A program made the translations under genes and the position numbers. Positions 49,299 to 58,207 of a stretch of DNA of 64,000 nucleotides are shown in pieces; positions within the stretch are counted from its first letter, which is position 1, and every line of letters begins with the position of its first letter. The notes below the pieces were generated by a model. The model was not told the DNA's origin. It did no database searches and saw only the letters and a program-made list of their open reading frames with translations. The stretch comes from Bog-756 sp963710495 (GTDB taxonomy: Bacteria > Actinomycetota > Acidimicrobiia > Acidimicrobiales > RAAP-2): NCBI GenBank assembly GCA_963710495.1, contig CAVQAI010000009.1, positions 186,001-250,000 on the forward strand. The letters run 5' to 3'.

Positions 49299-49895
49299 CT
49301 AGCCGGGGTCGGCTCGCCCCCAGTCGCTGTTCCAGACGATGATCACCGGCTCCTCCCGCTCCCACCCGAGCTCGCTGACCGAGCACGGTGCCACCCGGAA
49401 ATGGCGGCCACCGGTCGGGTCGAGCCCGACCCAGCGGGCCCCGAGCACGCGGATGACATGGGCATGGGCCACACAGACCACGTCCCCCGGAGCGGCCCGG
49501 ATCCGGGCGATGACCCGGTCGACCCGCCGTCCGACGTCGTCTACCCCCTCGCCGTCGGGAGTACCGTCGTCGAAGAGGTTCCATCCCGGCCACTCCGACC
49601 TGATCTCGGCCGTGGTGCGCCCGTCGTAGGAGCCGTAGTCCCATTCGCTGAGGTCGGGATCGATGACGGCGTCCCGGCCCAGGCCGATCAGCTCACAGGT
49701 GCGGCGGGCCCGCTGCAGGGGGCTGGTGAGCACGGTGGTCGAGCGAAAGGGGGCCAGGTGAGGGGCCAGGGCCCGGGCCTGCGCCTCCCCCTCCGGCAGG
49801 AGGGCCAGGTCGGTGCGCCCGCTGTGGCGCCCGCTGCGGCTCCACTCGGTCTCCCCGTGGCGGACCAGAAGGCAACGTGGGCGGTTTTCGCTCAT
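49299..49895 (-). CDS. Histidine phosphatase (phosphoglycerate mutase-like)
   Basis: The 198-residue protein has LLVRHGETEWSRSGRHSGR with the catalytic histidine near residue 10, DLSEWDYGSYDGRTTAEI with the acid, and VVCVAHAHVIRVLGARW with the second histidine. It is the dPGM/CobC superfamily; the exact substrate is not shown. The ATG at 49895 gives SENRPRCLLVRHGE; thirteen extra codons upstream are not conserved. It is divergent from the sigma factor gene. Confidence 0.88.
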   Translation of the reverse strand: MSENRPRCLLVRHGETEWSRSGRHSGRTDLALLPEGEAQARALAPHLAPFRSTTVLTSPLQRARRTCELIGLGRDAVIDPDLSEWDYGSYDGRTTAEIRSEWPGWNLFDDGTPDGEGVDDVGRRVDRVIARIRAAPGDVVCVAHAHVIRVLGARWVGLDPTGGRHFRVAPCSVSELGWEREEPVIIVWNSDWGRADPG

Positions 49896-50086
49896 CCCGA
49901 CAGGGGAACACTCCGAACAGCTGGTGCGCAACCGACGGGTCCGATGGGGAATGACATCGATGGAATGTCCGGGCCCGATCCGGCGTTACACGTGCTGTGG
50001 AGAGCTGTGTCGACGGGTTCGCCGTCCGATGCATTCAGGTGCCGGCGAATTCGTGACGATGCCACGACGACGGACGAAGGAGAGGG

Positions 50087-51013
50087 ATGACAGCTCGTAC
50101 GGCTAGCAGGGGGAAGAACCAGGCGGCGCCGGTGGGCCGGCCGGGCAACGCCGGGGCCGGCTCGGTGGCCCGGAACGGCCGCAACCGCGGCAGTGACGCC
50201 GACAGCCTCGGCCTGTTCCTCCGCGACCTCGACCACCACCCCCTCCCCGACCACGAGGCCCAGACCGAGCTGGCCAAACGGGTGGCGGCCGGCGACGAGG
50301 AGGCCCGACGGGAGATGGTGGCGGCCAATCTTCGACTGGTCGTGCACTGGGCCCGCCGCTACCAGGATCGGGGCGTGGACCTTCCCGATCTCATCCAGGA
50401 GGGCACCTTCGGCCTCATGCGGGCCGTCGACAAGTTCGACTGGGAGCGGGGCTTCCGGTTCTCGACTTACGCCACCTGGTGGATCCGCCAGGCCCTGCAG
50501 CGCGCCGTCCAGCAGCACGGCCGGACCATCCGGCTGCCGATGGAGGTGGCCGAGCGCAACCAGCAGGTCGACGCGGCCCAATGGGAGCTGACCCACCAGC
50601 TCCAGCGGCCCCCGACCGACGACGAGCTGGACAATGCGACCAACACCACGGCCGACATGCGCACGGACCTGACGAGGTTGGCCCGCGTGGTGGCCAGCCT
50701 CGACCAGCCGGCCACCACCGACTCGACGGCGACACTCGGCGACCTCGTCTCGACCGACCTCAGCGAGTTCGAGGAGGACGTGGCCAACGAGCTCACGCTC
50801 GACATGGTGCGCCAGGCCGTCGACCGCTTGAGCGACCTGCAGCGCCAGGTCATCCGCCACCGCTTCGGCTTCGACGGGGGCGACCCGGCTTCACTGCAGA
50901 CCACGGCCGAGCGGCTCGGCATCGGCGTGCGAAAGGTGCGTCAGGCCGAGGCCGAGGCACTCGAGGCCCTCGGCGACAGCCAGATGCTCGAAGCCGCCCA
51001 CCAGGCTGCCTGA
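50087..51013 (+). CDS. Sigma-70 family RNA polymerase sigma factor (RpoD-like, group 1 or 2)
   Basis: The 308-residue factor has region 1.2 (SLGLFLRDLDHHPLPDHEAQ), region 2 (DLIQEGTFGLMRAVDKFDW and FSTYATWWIRQALQRAV), region 3 and region 4.2 (TTAERLGIGVRKVRQAEAEAL). There is no long acidic region 1.1, so it is closer to SigB/HrdB-type accessory factors than to the main sigma. AAGGAG lies six bases before the ATG. The 155-base upstream gap contains GACAT-7-ATGTC, a short inverted repeat, and no clear promoter. Confidence 0.92.
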   Translation: MTARTASRGKNQAAPVGRPGNAGAGSVARNGRNRGSDADSLGLFLRDLDHHPLPDHEAQTELAKRVAAGDEEARREMVAANLRLVVHWARRYQDRGVDLPDLIQEGTFGLMRAVDKFDWERGFRFSTYATWWIRQALQRAVQQHGRTIRLPMEVAERNQQVDAAQWELTHQLQRPPTDDELDNATNTTADMRTDLTRLARVVASLDQPATTDSTATLGDLVSTDLSEFEEDVANELTLDMVRQAVDRLSDLQRQVIRHRFGFDGGDPASLQTTAERLGIGVRKVRQAEAEALEALGDSQMLEAAHQAA

Positions 51014-51086
51014 CCCAACACGGGGCCCGGGCTCTCTCCCCTGGGCTCGATCCTGGTCCGGGTCCTCTGCCCGTGGGCTCGGTCTC

Positions 51087-51134
51087 CCTCCGGCTCGATC
51101 CCCCTCCGACTCGATCCCTTTCCGGTTCGATCCC
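51087..51134. repeat. Three tandem copies of a 16-base unit
   Basis: Copies at 51087, 51103 and 51119 all end TCGATCCC. They lie between the convergent sigma factor and rluD genes. The TTCGATCC motif resembles a tRNA T-loop but no tRNA folds around it. Confidence 0.75.
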
Positions 51135-51141
51135 CTTGTGG

Positions 51142-52089
51142 CTACGGTTCCAACCCTTCCAAATGATGGCGGAGCTCGGCGGGGAGGGGCGACTCGAACG
51201 ACACCGGTGCCCCGCTCGTGGGGTGGTCGAAGGACAGCGCGACGGCGTGCAGGAACGGGCGGTGCAGCGACGACCCCGGGTAGGTGCGGCCCCGCCGGTA
51301 GGTGTCGTCCCCCACGACCGGGTGGCCGATGGCCGAGAGGTGGACCCGGATCTGATGGGTCCGGCCGGTGTCCAACAGCACGTCGAGCAAGGTGGCCTCG
51401 GCGGGGCGCCTGAACCGCTCCTCCACCTGATAGCGGGTGCGGGCCGTCCGGCCCCGCCGCGAGACGACCATGCGGGTGGGCGTGGTCGACGAACGCCCGA
51501 TGGGGGCGTCGATCATCCCTGATTCGGCTTCCACCCGCCCGGCCACGAGGGCCCGGTAACGACGGGTCACCTGCCGCTGGCGCAGCTGGTCCACCAGCGA
51601 GTTGAAGGACCCGGGGGTGCGCGCCACCACCATGAGACCGGACGTACCGCGGTCCAGCCGGTGCACGATGCCCGGACGGGTGCTGTCGGCGCCCGTCTCC
51701 GCCGGCAGGCCGGCCAACTCCGGGTAACGGGCCACCAGCCCGTTGACCAGGGTCCCCCCGGGGTGCCCGGCGGCGGGATGGACCACCAGGCCGGCCGGCT
51801 TGTCCACCACGATGACCTCGGTATCCTCGTGGAGCACCTCGAATTCCACCGTCGGGTCCCCCTCCGGGACCCCGCCCGGCGGACCGGCCGGGGTGGGATC
51901 CACCCGCAGCTGCTGGCCGAGGCGGAGCACGGTGGAGCGGCTGGTCACCGGGCTCCCGTCCACCTGGATCCGGCCCGCCTGGACCAACCGGTCCACCGAC
52001 GACCGCGACAGGTCGGCCACCAGGGCCACCGCCTTGTCCAGTCGCACGCCGTCCAACGTGGCGGGCACCACCAGCGTGATGACGCTCAC
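51142..52089 (-). CDS. RluA family pseudouridine synthase (RluD-like)
   Basis: It isomerises uridines in rRNA. The 315 residues comprise an S4 domain (RLDKAVALVADLSRSSVDRL), a catalytic domain with GIVHRLDRGTSGLMVVA (catalytic aspartate in HRLD) and LLDTGRTHQIRVHLSAIGHPV. The GTG at 52089 overlaps the lspA stop as GTGA. The lspA-rluD order is general in Actinobacteria. Confidence 0.93.
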   Translation of the reverse strand: MSVITLVVPATLDGVRLDKAVALVADLSRSSVDRLVQAGRIQVDGSPVTSRSTVLRLGQQLRVDPTPAGPPGGVPEGDPTVEFEVLHEDTEVIVVDKPAGLVVHPAAGHPGGTLVNGLVARYPELAGLPAETGADSTRPGIVHRLDRGTSGLMVVARTPGSFNSLVDQLRQRQVTRRYRALVAGRVEAESGMIDAPIGRSSTTPTRMVVSRRGRTARTRYQVEERFRRPAEATLLDVLLDTGRTHQIRVHLSAIGHPVVGDDTYRRGRTYPGSSLHRPFLHAVALSFDHPTSGAPVSFESPLPAELRHHLEGLEP

Positions 52090-52616
52090 GGCCGTCGCGA
52101 CCCTCGGACCAGTGAGATCAGCAACAGCCCGCATCCGATGACGACGCAGGCGTCGGCCACATTGAAGGTCGGCCAGAAGTGCAGGGCGACGAAGTCGACC
52201 ACCGAGCCGCCCTCCCGGAACAGCCGGTCGCTCAGATTGCCGAGAGCCCCGCCGAGGATCAGGCCGAGGGCCGCGGCCCGCCCGGTGGTCGGCGCCTGCC
52301 AGATCATGACGGCGAGGACGGCGATGAGCACCACTGCCACGGGGGCGAGGATGAAACCCTTGTTCTGGAACAGGCTGAACGACGCGCCGGAGTTGCGGGC
52401 CAGCTCCAGATCGAGGGTGCCGATCACGTGGATCCGGCCGGACGCCAAGCGGTCGACCGCCCACCACTTGGTCAGCTGATCGACCGCCACCGCCGCCAGG
52501 GCCACCGCCCCGGCGACCATGACCCGCCGCACGCCGTCGGCCCGCTTGCGGCCGGTGGCCTGCGCCGAGGGGCCGGTCAGCGCCGTGACAGCCCGCCGCT
52601 CTTGCAGGCCACGCAC
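52086..52616 (-). CDS. lspA: Lipoprotein signal peptidase
   Basis: This membrane peptidase cleaves prolipoproteins. The aspartate motifs GALGNLSDRLFREGGSVVDF and FNVADACVVIG carry the catalytic pair, and AVDQLTKWWAVDRL and LARNSGASFS are family blocks. Four membrane helices are seen. The GTG at 52616 lies 40 bases inside the upstream gene and adds a hydrophilic stretch; a GTG at 52532 gives 148 residues and is equally likely. The window encodes one likely substrate, the lipoprotein at 27432-27998. Confidence 0.92.
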   Translation of the reverse strand: MRGLQERRAVTALTGPSAQATGRKRADGVRRVMVAGAVALAAVAVDQLTKWWAVDRLASGRIHVIGTLDLELARNSGASFSLFQNKGFILAPVAVVLIAVLAVMIWQAPTTGRAAALGLILGGALGNLSDRLFREGGSVVDFVALHFWPTFNVADACVVIGCGLLLISLVRGSRRP

Positions 52617-53416
52617 AGGCGGGCAAAGGGCAGCGCCCGCAACCGGGCCTTCGGGATGGCCTGGTGGCAGCGTTCACACGCCCCGTAGGTCTTGCGCTCG
52701 ATCTTGCGGAGGGCGTCGTCGATCTCCTCGACCGCCGCGGCCGCCTGCGCCGACAGGGCCAGGTTTCGCTCGCGGTCGACGGTCACGGTGCCGCCTTCAC
52801 CGGACTCCTCGTCGAACTGGACGTCGCCGGGCTCGCGCTCGAGAGCCAGCGAATCCGCCTCGGCCCGCAGGTCGGTGGCTTGGCCCTCGTAGACCGAGCG
52901 CTCGTCGAGCAGCAGCAACCGTTGCTCGTCGAGGAATTTCTCCTCCTTGGCGTACGGGCCCACCGTCGGACGCTTGGGCGCGGCCGGTGGGGCCGCCTTG
53001 GCCGGAGCCGTCTTTTTGGCCGGAGCCGTCTTTTTGGCCGGTGCCGCCTTCTTGGCCGGAGCCGCCTTCTTGGCCGGAGCCGGCTTCTTGGCCGGTGCCG
53101 CCTTCTTGGCCGGCATCGCCTTCTTCACCGCCACCGCCTTCTTCACGGCCACCGCCTTGCGGACGGGGGCCGCCTTCTTGGCCGCCGGGTTCTTCTTCGG
53201 TCGAACCCGCTTCGGGGGCGGAGCCGCATGCTTCCCTTTGGCCGGATTTTTCGGCGCGGTCGCCTTTTTGGCCGGTGCCGCCCGCTTGGCCGCGGCCCTG
53301 GGCCCGGTCGAGACCGCCTTCTTCGACGTTCGGGCCGCCTTCTTCGGGACCGGTCGTCTACCCGACGCAGCCGGCTTGGTGGGCGCAGACCGGGCCGCCT
53401 TCTTCGCTGCTGTCAC
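52577..53416 (-). CDS. DksA/TraR-type zinc-finger protein with a histone H1-like Lys/Ala tail
   Basis: The 279-residue protein has two parts. Residues 1 to about 150 are a low-complexity, basic region of KKAAPAKK-type repeats, like eukaryotic H1 tails and actinobacterial nucleoid proteins. Residues about 160-279 are a coiled-coil-like segment and a C4 zinc finger, GACERCHQAIPKARLRALP with CVACKSG. DksA-type fingers act in the RNA polymerase secondary channel. The GTG at 53416 has GGAGG eight bases upstream. A -35/-10 pair lies at 53507-53535. Confidence 0.87.
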   Translation of the reverse strand: MTAAKKAARSAPTKPAASGRRPVPKKAARTSKKAVSTGPRAAAKRAAPAKKATAPKNPAKGKHAAPPPKRVRPKKNPAAKKAAPVRKAVAVKKAVAVKKAMPAKKAAPAKKPAPAKKAAPAKKAAPAKKTAPAKKTAPAKAAPPAAPKRPTVGPYAKEEKFLDEQRLLLLDERSVYEGQATDLRAEADSLALEREPGDVQFDEESGEGGTVTVDRERNLALSAQAAAAVEEIDDALRKIERKTYGACERCHQAIPKARLRALPFARLCVACKSGGLSRR

Positions 53417-53506
53417 ATCGACCTCCTTCAGGGCCCGCCTTCGCCGGCGGCGAGAGATGCCCGGAGGCAGCGGGGTGACCGCTGCCGACCACCCGGCGAG
53501 CGGGCG

Positions 53507-53535
53507 ACGATACCGTGCCCGGCACACCGCGGCAA
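53507..53535 (-). promoter_or_regulatory. Putative promoter of the DksA-like gene
   Basis: On the minus strand TTGCCG (53530-53535) and TATCGT (53507-53512) are 17 bases apart, giving a leader of about 80 bases. The rest of the 296-base gap to the divIVA stop at 53713 shows only C-rich sequence with no other recognised signal. Confidence 0.55.
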
Positions 53536-53712
53536 TCCGGGGCCCGGCCGAATTCGTGCCAGGGACCATACCGGTGCCGCTGGGTCGGCCAACCGGGCCG
53601 GAGGCAGCGGGGGGACGGCCCGACCGCGTGACACTGGGCTCGGCGGCCGGCGGGACTGCGGTGAGACGGCCGTAGGGCCGGTCGGTTGGGTTGCGGTGGG
53701 GATGCGGTGGGG

Positions 53713-54492
53713 TTAGAGCGGTAGGGAGGCGTTCGAACCCGTGGGGCGCATCTGGGTGATCTCCCCCGAAGCGCCGCTGCGGGGCGCCGGCCCCACCTGG
53801 GTCGGACCGACGGCGGGACGGTTGCCGCCCTGCAGCACCGTGGCGGGGGCCACGGTCGGCGCCGGCACCGGCTCACCCTCCCCCTCGCGTGCCTCGGCCA
53901 CCGGCGCGTCCTGCGGCCCGGCCGGGTGCACGTTCTGGTCGACCCAGCGCAGGATGTCCCCGAGGGCGGTGCGCAACCGGTTGCGCTCGCTCTCGAGATG
54001 GCGGGACATGCTGTCGACCTCGTGACTCAGCCGGTTCCGCGAATCCTCGAGGCGGTGGATCTCGTCGCGCAGTCGCTGCTCGGATTCGCTGGCGATCTGG
54101 TTGGCATGCGCCTGCGCCTGTTCGGTGAGCATCCGGGCCTTGGCGTCGGCGTCGGCGAGGAGCTTGGACGCCTGCGCCTCGGAGTCGGCCTTGGTCTCGT
54201 CGACGAACTTCTGAGCGAGGAGCAGCGTGCGTTGGAGGCTGTCGTCGGCGACCGCCGGCTCGGATGGCCGGGGCGCGGCGGGTCGCTGCTCGACGGCCGT
54301 CTCCAATTGCGAGATGCGCTCCGCCGCCTGTCGCAGACGTTCACCGCTTTGGCGCAGCTGTTCCTGGAGTCCCTCGGCCTCGACCGCCGCTTTCTCGAGG
54401 TACTCGTCCACATCGTCCCGGTGGTATCCCTTCAGGGTTTCCCGGAACTCGACGGTCCGAAGTGAATCGAGGGCTGATTGGGAGGCGTCCAT
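53713..54492 (-). CDS. divIVA: DivIVA/Wag31 polar growth protein
   Basis: It marks cell poles and septa and recruits wall synthesis. The membrane-binding N-terminus EFRETLKGYHRDDVDEYLEK is present, followed by two coiled-coil stretches (about residues 30-70 and 85-185) and a disordered Pro-rich tail. The length is 259 residues. It is the last cell-division gene of the dcw run, as in other Actinobacteria. Confidence 0.93.
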   Translation of the reverse strand: MDASQSALDSLRTVEFRETLKGYHRDDVDEYLEKAAVEAEGLQEQLRQSGERLRQAAERISQLETAVEQRPAAPRPSEPAVADDSLQRTLLLAQKFVDETKADSEAQASKLLADADAKARMLTEQAQAHANQIASESEQRLRDEIHRLEDSRNRLSHEVDSMSRHLESERNRLRTALGDILRWVDQNVHPAGPQDAPVAEAREGEGEPVPAPTVAPATVLQGGNRPAVGPTQVGPAPRSGASGEITQMRPTGSNASLPL

Positions 54493-54596
54493 GGCGACAT
54501 GCTAGCGGTGCCGCCCGTCGGCCCCAGGGATTTTGAACCGAAATCAGCGGCCGTGCCGGCGCGCCTGTCTTCCGGAGGTCGACGGCCGGGTCCGGC

Positions 54597-54866
54597 TCAC
54601 CTCGACAGCACGGGGATGAGGATCACCTGGATCACCAGAAAGAGGATGAGGACCGAGAGATCGAGCCCGACATTCCCCACCCGGGCCACGGGGATCACCC
54701 GGCGGATCGGGCGGAGGACCGGGTCGACGACCGAGGTCAGGACACGCTGGACCTTGATGACCGGCGAGTCCCAGGGAAGCCGGGCATAGGCGATGACCAG
54801 GCTCAGGATGCAGTAGGCGAACAGGACCACGAGGAACAGCTCGAGGACCCAGATGAGGATGATCAT
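54597..54866 (-). CDS. YggT family membrane protein
   Basis: The 89-residue protein has two hydrophobic helices (IILIWVLELFLVVLFAYCIL and SVLILFLVIQVILIPVLS) around a conserved loop containing DPVLRPIRRVIP. The function is unknown; proximity to sepF and divIVA suggests a role in division or envelope. GGGGAG lies six bases before the ATG. Confidence 0.9.
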   Translation of the reverse strand: MIILIWVLELFLVVLFAYCILSLVIAYARLPWDSPVIKVQRVLTSVVDPVLRPIRRVIPVARVGNVGLDLSVLILFLVIQVILIPVLSR

Positions 54867-54932
54867 GGGAGACTCCCCTTCCTCAGAGCCTTGCGGTCGG
54901 CGGGCCCAGGGTCAGCCCGGCACCATTGTGGC

Positions 54933-55505
54933 TCAGGGATTGACCAGACCGCGGTCGGCCAGGCGTTGGCGCTCCTCGTCGGAGACCTTCACGTTCGAGG
55001 GGGTGAGGAGGAAGACCTCGTCGGCCACGCGTTCCATCCCGCCGGACAGGGCGTAGGTGGCACCGCTGCAGAAGTCGATCATCCTGCGTTGCAGGTCCCG
55101 CTCGGCATTCTGCATGTTCACGATGACCGGCTGGTTGTTCATCAGGCGGTTGGCGATCTCCTGGGCGTCGGCGAACCTCCCCGGGGCCACGATGTGGACC
55201 CGGGCGCCGGCCGATTCCTGGGTGATGGGCCGCACCGACGGCGACCCCATGGCCGGCCTCGTCCCGAGCCCGGTCGGAGCGGTGGCCACGGCCGGAGCGG
55301 CGGTCTCCTCGCGGCTGAGGGTGCGGATCCGCGGGCTCGGTGCCGGCATGGCCGGTTCGTCGGCGACATCGACGCCCGCCACCGGGCGCTGGCCGACGCG
55401 GCCGACGGGGGCGGGTGACCGTGACTCGTAGTCGTCGTAGTCGTCGTAGTCGTCGTCGACCAGGCCCAGGTAGGCCATCGTCTTCTTCATGAACGAAGCT
55501 GCCAT
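54933..55505 (-). CDS. sepF: SepF cell division protein
   Basis: SepF anchors FtsZ to the membrane in organisms lacking FtsA. The amphipathic N-terminus (AASFMKKTMAYLGLVDDDY) and an Asp/Tyr linker (DYDDYDDYESR) precede a DUF552 domain from about residue 100 (ARVHIVAPGRFADAQEIANR, PVIVNMQNAERDLQRRMIDF). The 190-residue length is normal. AGGAGGAG lies close to the ATG at 55505. Confidence 0.94.
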   Translation of the reverse strand: MAASFMKKTMAYLGLVDDDYDDYDDYESRSPAPVGRVGQRPVAGVDVADEPAMPAPSPRIRTLSREETAAPAVATAPTGLGTRPAMGSPSVRPITQESAGARVHIVAPGRFADAQEIANRLMNNQPVIVNMQNAERDLQRRMIDFCSGATYALSGGMERVADEVFLLTPSNVKVSDEERQRLADRGLVNP

Positions 55506-55590
55506 CGTCTCCTCCTGGTCACAGCGTAGTGCGTGGCCTCTCGGGCCGGTGGATGGTGGGACACGTGCATCACACGTGCATCGTCCCCGG

Positions 55591-56322
55591 TCAGGAGGGT
55601 GCGGCCGGGCGCGGCGGCGGCACCACGGGCCCGTCGGCCGGCCGGTGCCGGGACGCTCGGGGTCGGTCGCCGAACAGCGCACGACCCGGCCGGACCATGG
55701 TCGAGCCTTCGGCCAGGGCCACCTCCAGGTCGTCGCTCATCCCCATGGAGCGCACCGTCAGGTCCAGCCGATCGGCCAGGCCCGAGACGAGGGCGAAGCC
55801 CGGTCGCGATCCCTCGGGTGGTCCCGGCGGGCCGACGGCCATGAGCCCCTCCACCACCAGGTCTTCGTCCCGGAGGGCGGCCACCAGCGACGGCACCCCG
55901 TCGGGCGGGCACCCGCCCCGGCCGGGAAGCCCGGCGATGTCCACCTGGACCAGCACCCGGGCGCCGGGCCGTCGCCGGGCGATGGCCCGGCCCTCCTCGA
56001 CCCGGCGGAGCGCCTGCCACCACGACACCACCGGGGCCAGCCGGGTCACCTTGTTCCGTTGGACGGCGCCCAGGAAGTGCCAGCTGGGTTCCGGACCGTG
56101 CCAGCCGGCCACTTTGGCCAGCAGCTCGTCGGCGTAGTTCTCGCCGATGTCGGTGAGCCCGGCCGCCACCGCCGTCGCCACCGCGTCGGCCCCGAACCCC
56201 TTGGTGACGGCCACGATGCGGACCGAGCCGGGGTCGGGGGAAGCCCGATCGATGCGCCGGCGCACCGCCTCGAGGCGCTCGGGAAGGCCGACGGGGTCGG
56301 GTCGGCCCGGAGCGGTACTCAC
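55591..56322 (-). CDS. PLP homeostasis protein (YggS/PipY)
   Basis: This barrel protein binds pyridoxal phosphate. IVAVTKGFGADAVATAV carries the lysine, TDIGENYADELLAKVA follows, and SMGMSDDLEVALAEGSTMVR is the phosphate-binding loop. It has 243 residues. The GTG at 56322 overlaps the pgeF stop as GTGA. It lies between pgeF and sepF, its usual place. Confidence 0.93.
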   Translation of the reverse strand: MSTAPGRPDPVGLPERLEAVRRRIDRASPDPGSVRIVAVTKGFGADAVATAVAAGLTDIGENYADELLAKVAGWHGPEPSWHFLGAVQRNKVTRLAPVVSWWQALRRVEEGRAIARRRPGARVLVQVDIAGLPGRGGCPPDGVPSLVAALRDEDLVVEGLMAVGPPGPPEGSRPGFALVSGLADRLDLTVRSMGMSDDLEVALAEGSTMVRPGRALFGDRPRASRHRPADGPVVPPPRPAAPS

Positions 56323-57065
56323 TCCGGCGGTGCCTCCTCCGACCAGACAACCAGGGCCTGTCGGCCACGGTCCCCCCGGGCCCGGTGCGAGAAGTAGCCC
56401 GGCTGACAGGCGGTGCAGGCGGTGCGGCCGGCCACCTGACGGACGCCGTTCGAGGCCAGTGCCGCTGCCACGGCGGCGGGCAGATCCAGGGCCGCCCGGC
56501 CCTCGGCGGTCCGGCCCCGGGCCCCGACCCCGCACACGGCGGTGACCGCCGCCAGGTCGTCCTCGGAGAACTCGTAGCACTCGGGGTGGATGCAGGGCCC
56601 GACCGATCCGACCACCTCGGTGGCCCCGAGGGCTCGCATGGCCCGGACCGTTCGGCCCACCACCCCGGCCGTCAGCCCGCGCCAGCCGGCATGGACGGCG
56701 GCGTAGACCCCTTCGGCACTGCCCAGGGCGATGGACGGGCAATCGGCGGTGAGCACGGCCAGGGCCAGCTCCGGCGCGGTGGAGGCCAGGGCGTCACCGG
56801 GCCCGGCACAGGCCACCGGCGCGCTGCGCTCGACCGGGTGGTGGCGAGCACCACCCGCCACGCCGGCCACGAGCACCTTCGAGCCGTGGACCTGCTCCAT
56901 CCAGCGGACCGGTCGCACCTGGTCGGAGCCGATGGTCGTCCTGGCCCAGGCGAGAAGGGCCTCGCCGCGGTCGCCCCGACCGGCCGGACGCAGGTCCCCG
57001 GCCCAGGCGTCACTCCAGGCGGCATGGATGGACCCGACGAGCGGGACGGCGCCGGTCCGGTTCAG
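56319..57065 (-). CDS. pgeF: Laccase-domain purine nucleoside phosphorylase/oxidoreductase (PgeF/YfiH), probable CTG start
   Basis: Members act on purine nucleosides and on peptidoglycan precursors. The copper/zinc-site contexts are ALAVLTADCPSIAL, YAAVHAGWRGLTAGV and GPCIHPECYEFSEDD. WSDAWAGDLRP near residue 20 matches the start of homologues, but no ATG, GTG or TTG lies in frame before it. The only candidate is CTG at 57065, which overlaps the ftsZ stop as CTGA. Length from there is 248 residues. Confidence 0.85.
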   Translation of the reverse strand: MNRTGAVPLVGSIHAAWSDAWAGDLRPAGRGDRGEALLAWARTTIGSDQVRPVRWMEQVHGSKVLVAGVAGGARHHPVERSAPVACAGPGDALASTAPELALAVLTADCPSIALGSAEGVYAAVHAGWRGLTAGVVGRTVRAMRALGATEVVGSVGPCIHPECYEFSEDDLAAVTAVCGVGARGRTAEGRAALDLPAAVAAALASNGVRQVAGRTACTACQPGYFSHRARGDRGRQALVVWSEEAPPE

Positions 57066-58183
57066 CGAAGGAATGAGGGGACGTCGAAGTCGTCGTCGCC
57101 CAGGTCGAGCTCGTCGTCGCCCGGGGCGGCGAAGATGTCCTCGTGGACCGTCTCGACCCCGAGGACACGGCTGCGAGCCTCCTCCCGGCCGAGTGACTCG
57201 ACAGCGGCCCCGCTGCTCCGGCTCTGAGCCTCCCAACGCTCGAAGCCGGCGGCGATGACGGTGACCCGTACCTCTTCGTCCATGGTGTCGTCGATCACGC
57301 TGCCGAAGATGATGTTGGCGTCGGGATGGGCCACGCCGTGGATGATTTCGGCCGCCTCGTTGACCTCGAACAGCCCGAGGTCGGATCCGCCGGAGATGTT
57401 GAGGAGGATGCCGCGCGCGCCTTCGATGGAAGCTTCGAGCAGCGGGCTGGTGATGGCCGCTCGGGCGGCATTGACCGACCGCCCCTCGCCGGTGGCCGAA
57501 CCGATCCCCATGATGGCCGTGCCGGCGTTGCTCATGATCATCTTCACGTCGGCAAAATCGGTGTTGATGAGCCCCGGAACGGTGATGAGGCTGGTGATCC
57601 CCTGCACCCCCTGCATCAGCACCTCGTCGGCCATCCGGAAGGCGTTGACCATCGACGTCTTCTCGTTGGAGACGGTGAGGAGACGGTCGTTGGGGATGAT
57701 GATCAGGGTGTCGACCTTCTCCTTCAGGTTCTGGATGCCCTGCTCGGCCTGGACCGACCGCCGCCGGCCCTCGAAGGTGAAGGGACGGGTCACCACGCCG
57801 ATGGTGAGGGCACCGAGCCCCCTGGCGATCTCGGCAACCACGGGGGCGGCACCCGTTCCCGTTCCGCCGCCCTTGCCGGCGGTGATGAACACCATGTCCG
57901 CACCCTTGAGCGCTTCCTCGATCTCGGCACGATGTTCCTCTGCCGCCAAGCGGCCGACCTCCGGATCGCTGCCCGCCCCGAGGCCGCGCGTCAGTTGGCG
58001 CCCGATGTCCAGCTTGAGATCGGCGTCGCTCATGAGAAGCGCTTGCGCGTCCGTGTTGGTGGCGATGAATTCCACGCCCCGCAGTCCCGCTTCGATCATG
58101 CGGTTGACGGCGTTCACACCCCCGCCCCCCACACCGACCACCTTGATGACGGCGTAGTAATTGTTCTGCGCCGGAACGGTCAT
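57062..58183 (-). CDS. ftsZ: Cell division protein FtsZ
   Basis: This tubulin homologue forms the division ring. The nucleotide-binding GGGGVNAVNRMIEAGL lies near residue 18 and the tubulin signature GKGGGTGTGAAPVVAE near residue 103. The C-terminal peptide ends DDFDVPSFLR, which binds SepF or FtsW in relatives. Length is 373 residues. A promoter at 58241-58269 and a palindrome at 58208-58226 lie in its leader, separate from ftsQ. Confidence 0.97.
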   Translation of the reverse strand: MTVPAQNNYYAVIKVVGVGGGGVNAVNRMIEAGLRGVEFIATNTDAQALLMSDADLKLDIGRQLTRGLGAGSDPEVGRLAAEEHRAEIEEALKGADMVFITAGKGGGTGTGAAPVVAEIARGLGALTIGVVTRPFTFEGRRRSVQAEQGIQNLKEKVDTLIIIPNDRLLTVSNEKTSMVNAFRMADEVLMQGVQGITSLITVPGLINTDFADVKMIMSNAGTAIMGIGSATGEGRSVNAARAAITSPLLEASIEGARGILLNISGGSDLGLFEVNEAAEIIHGVAHPDANIIFGSVIDDTMDEEVRVTVIAAGFERWEAQSRSSGAAVESLGREEARSRVLGVETVHEDIFAAPGDDELDLGDDDFDVPSFLR

Positions 58184-58207
58184 GGAATCCCTTACCCTCG
58201 ACCAAAG

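Noticed and set aside
51087..51134. Possible tRNA, because of GGTTCGATCC
   Set aside because: The flanking bases do not form a T-stem, anticodon arm or acceptor stem. The motif is one copy of a 16-base tandem repeat.
52947..53675. A plus-strand frame that looks like a membrane protein (FLAGAAFLAGA repeats)
   Set aside because: It is the reverse complement of the Lys/Ala repeat of the DksA-like gene; Lys codons read as Phe and Leu on the other strand.
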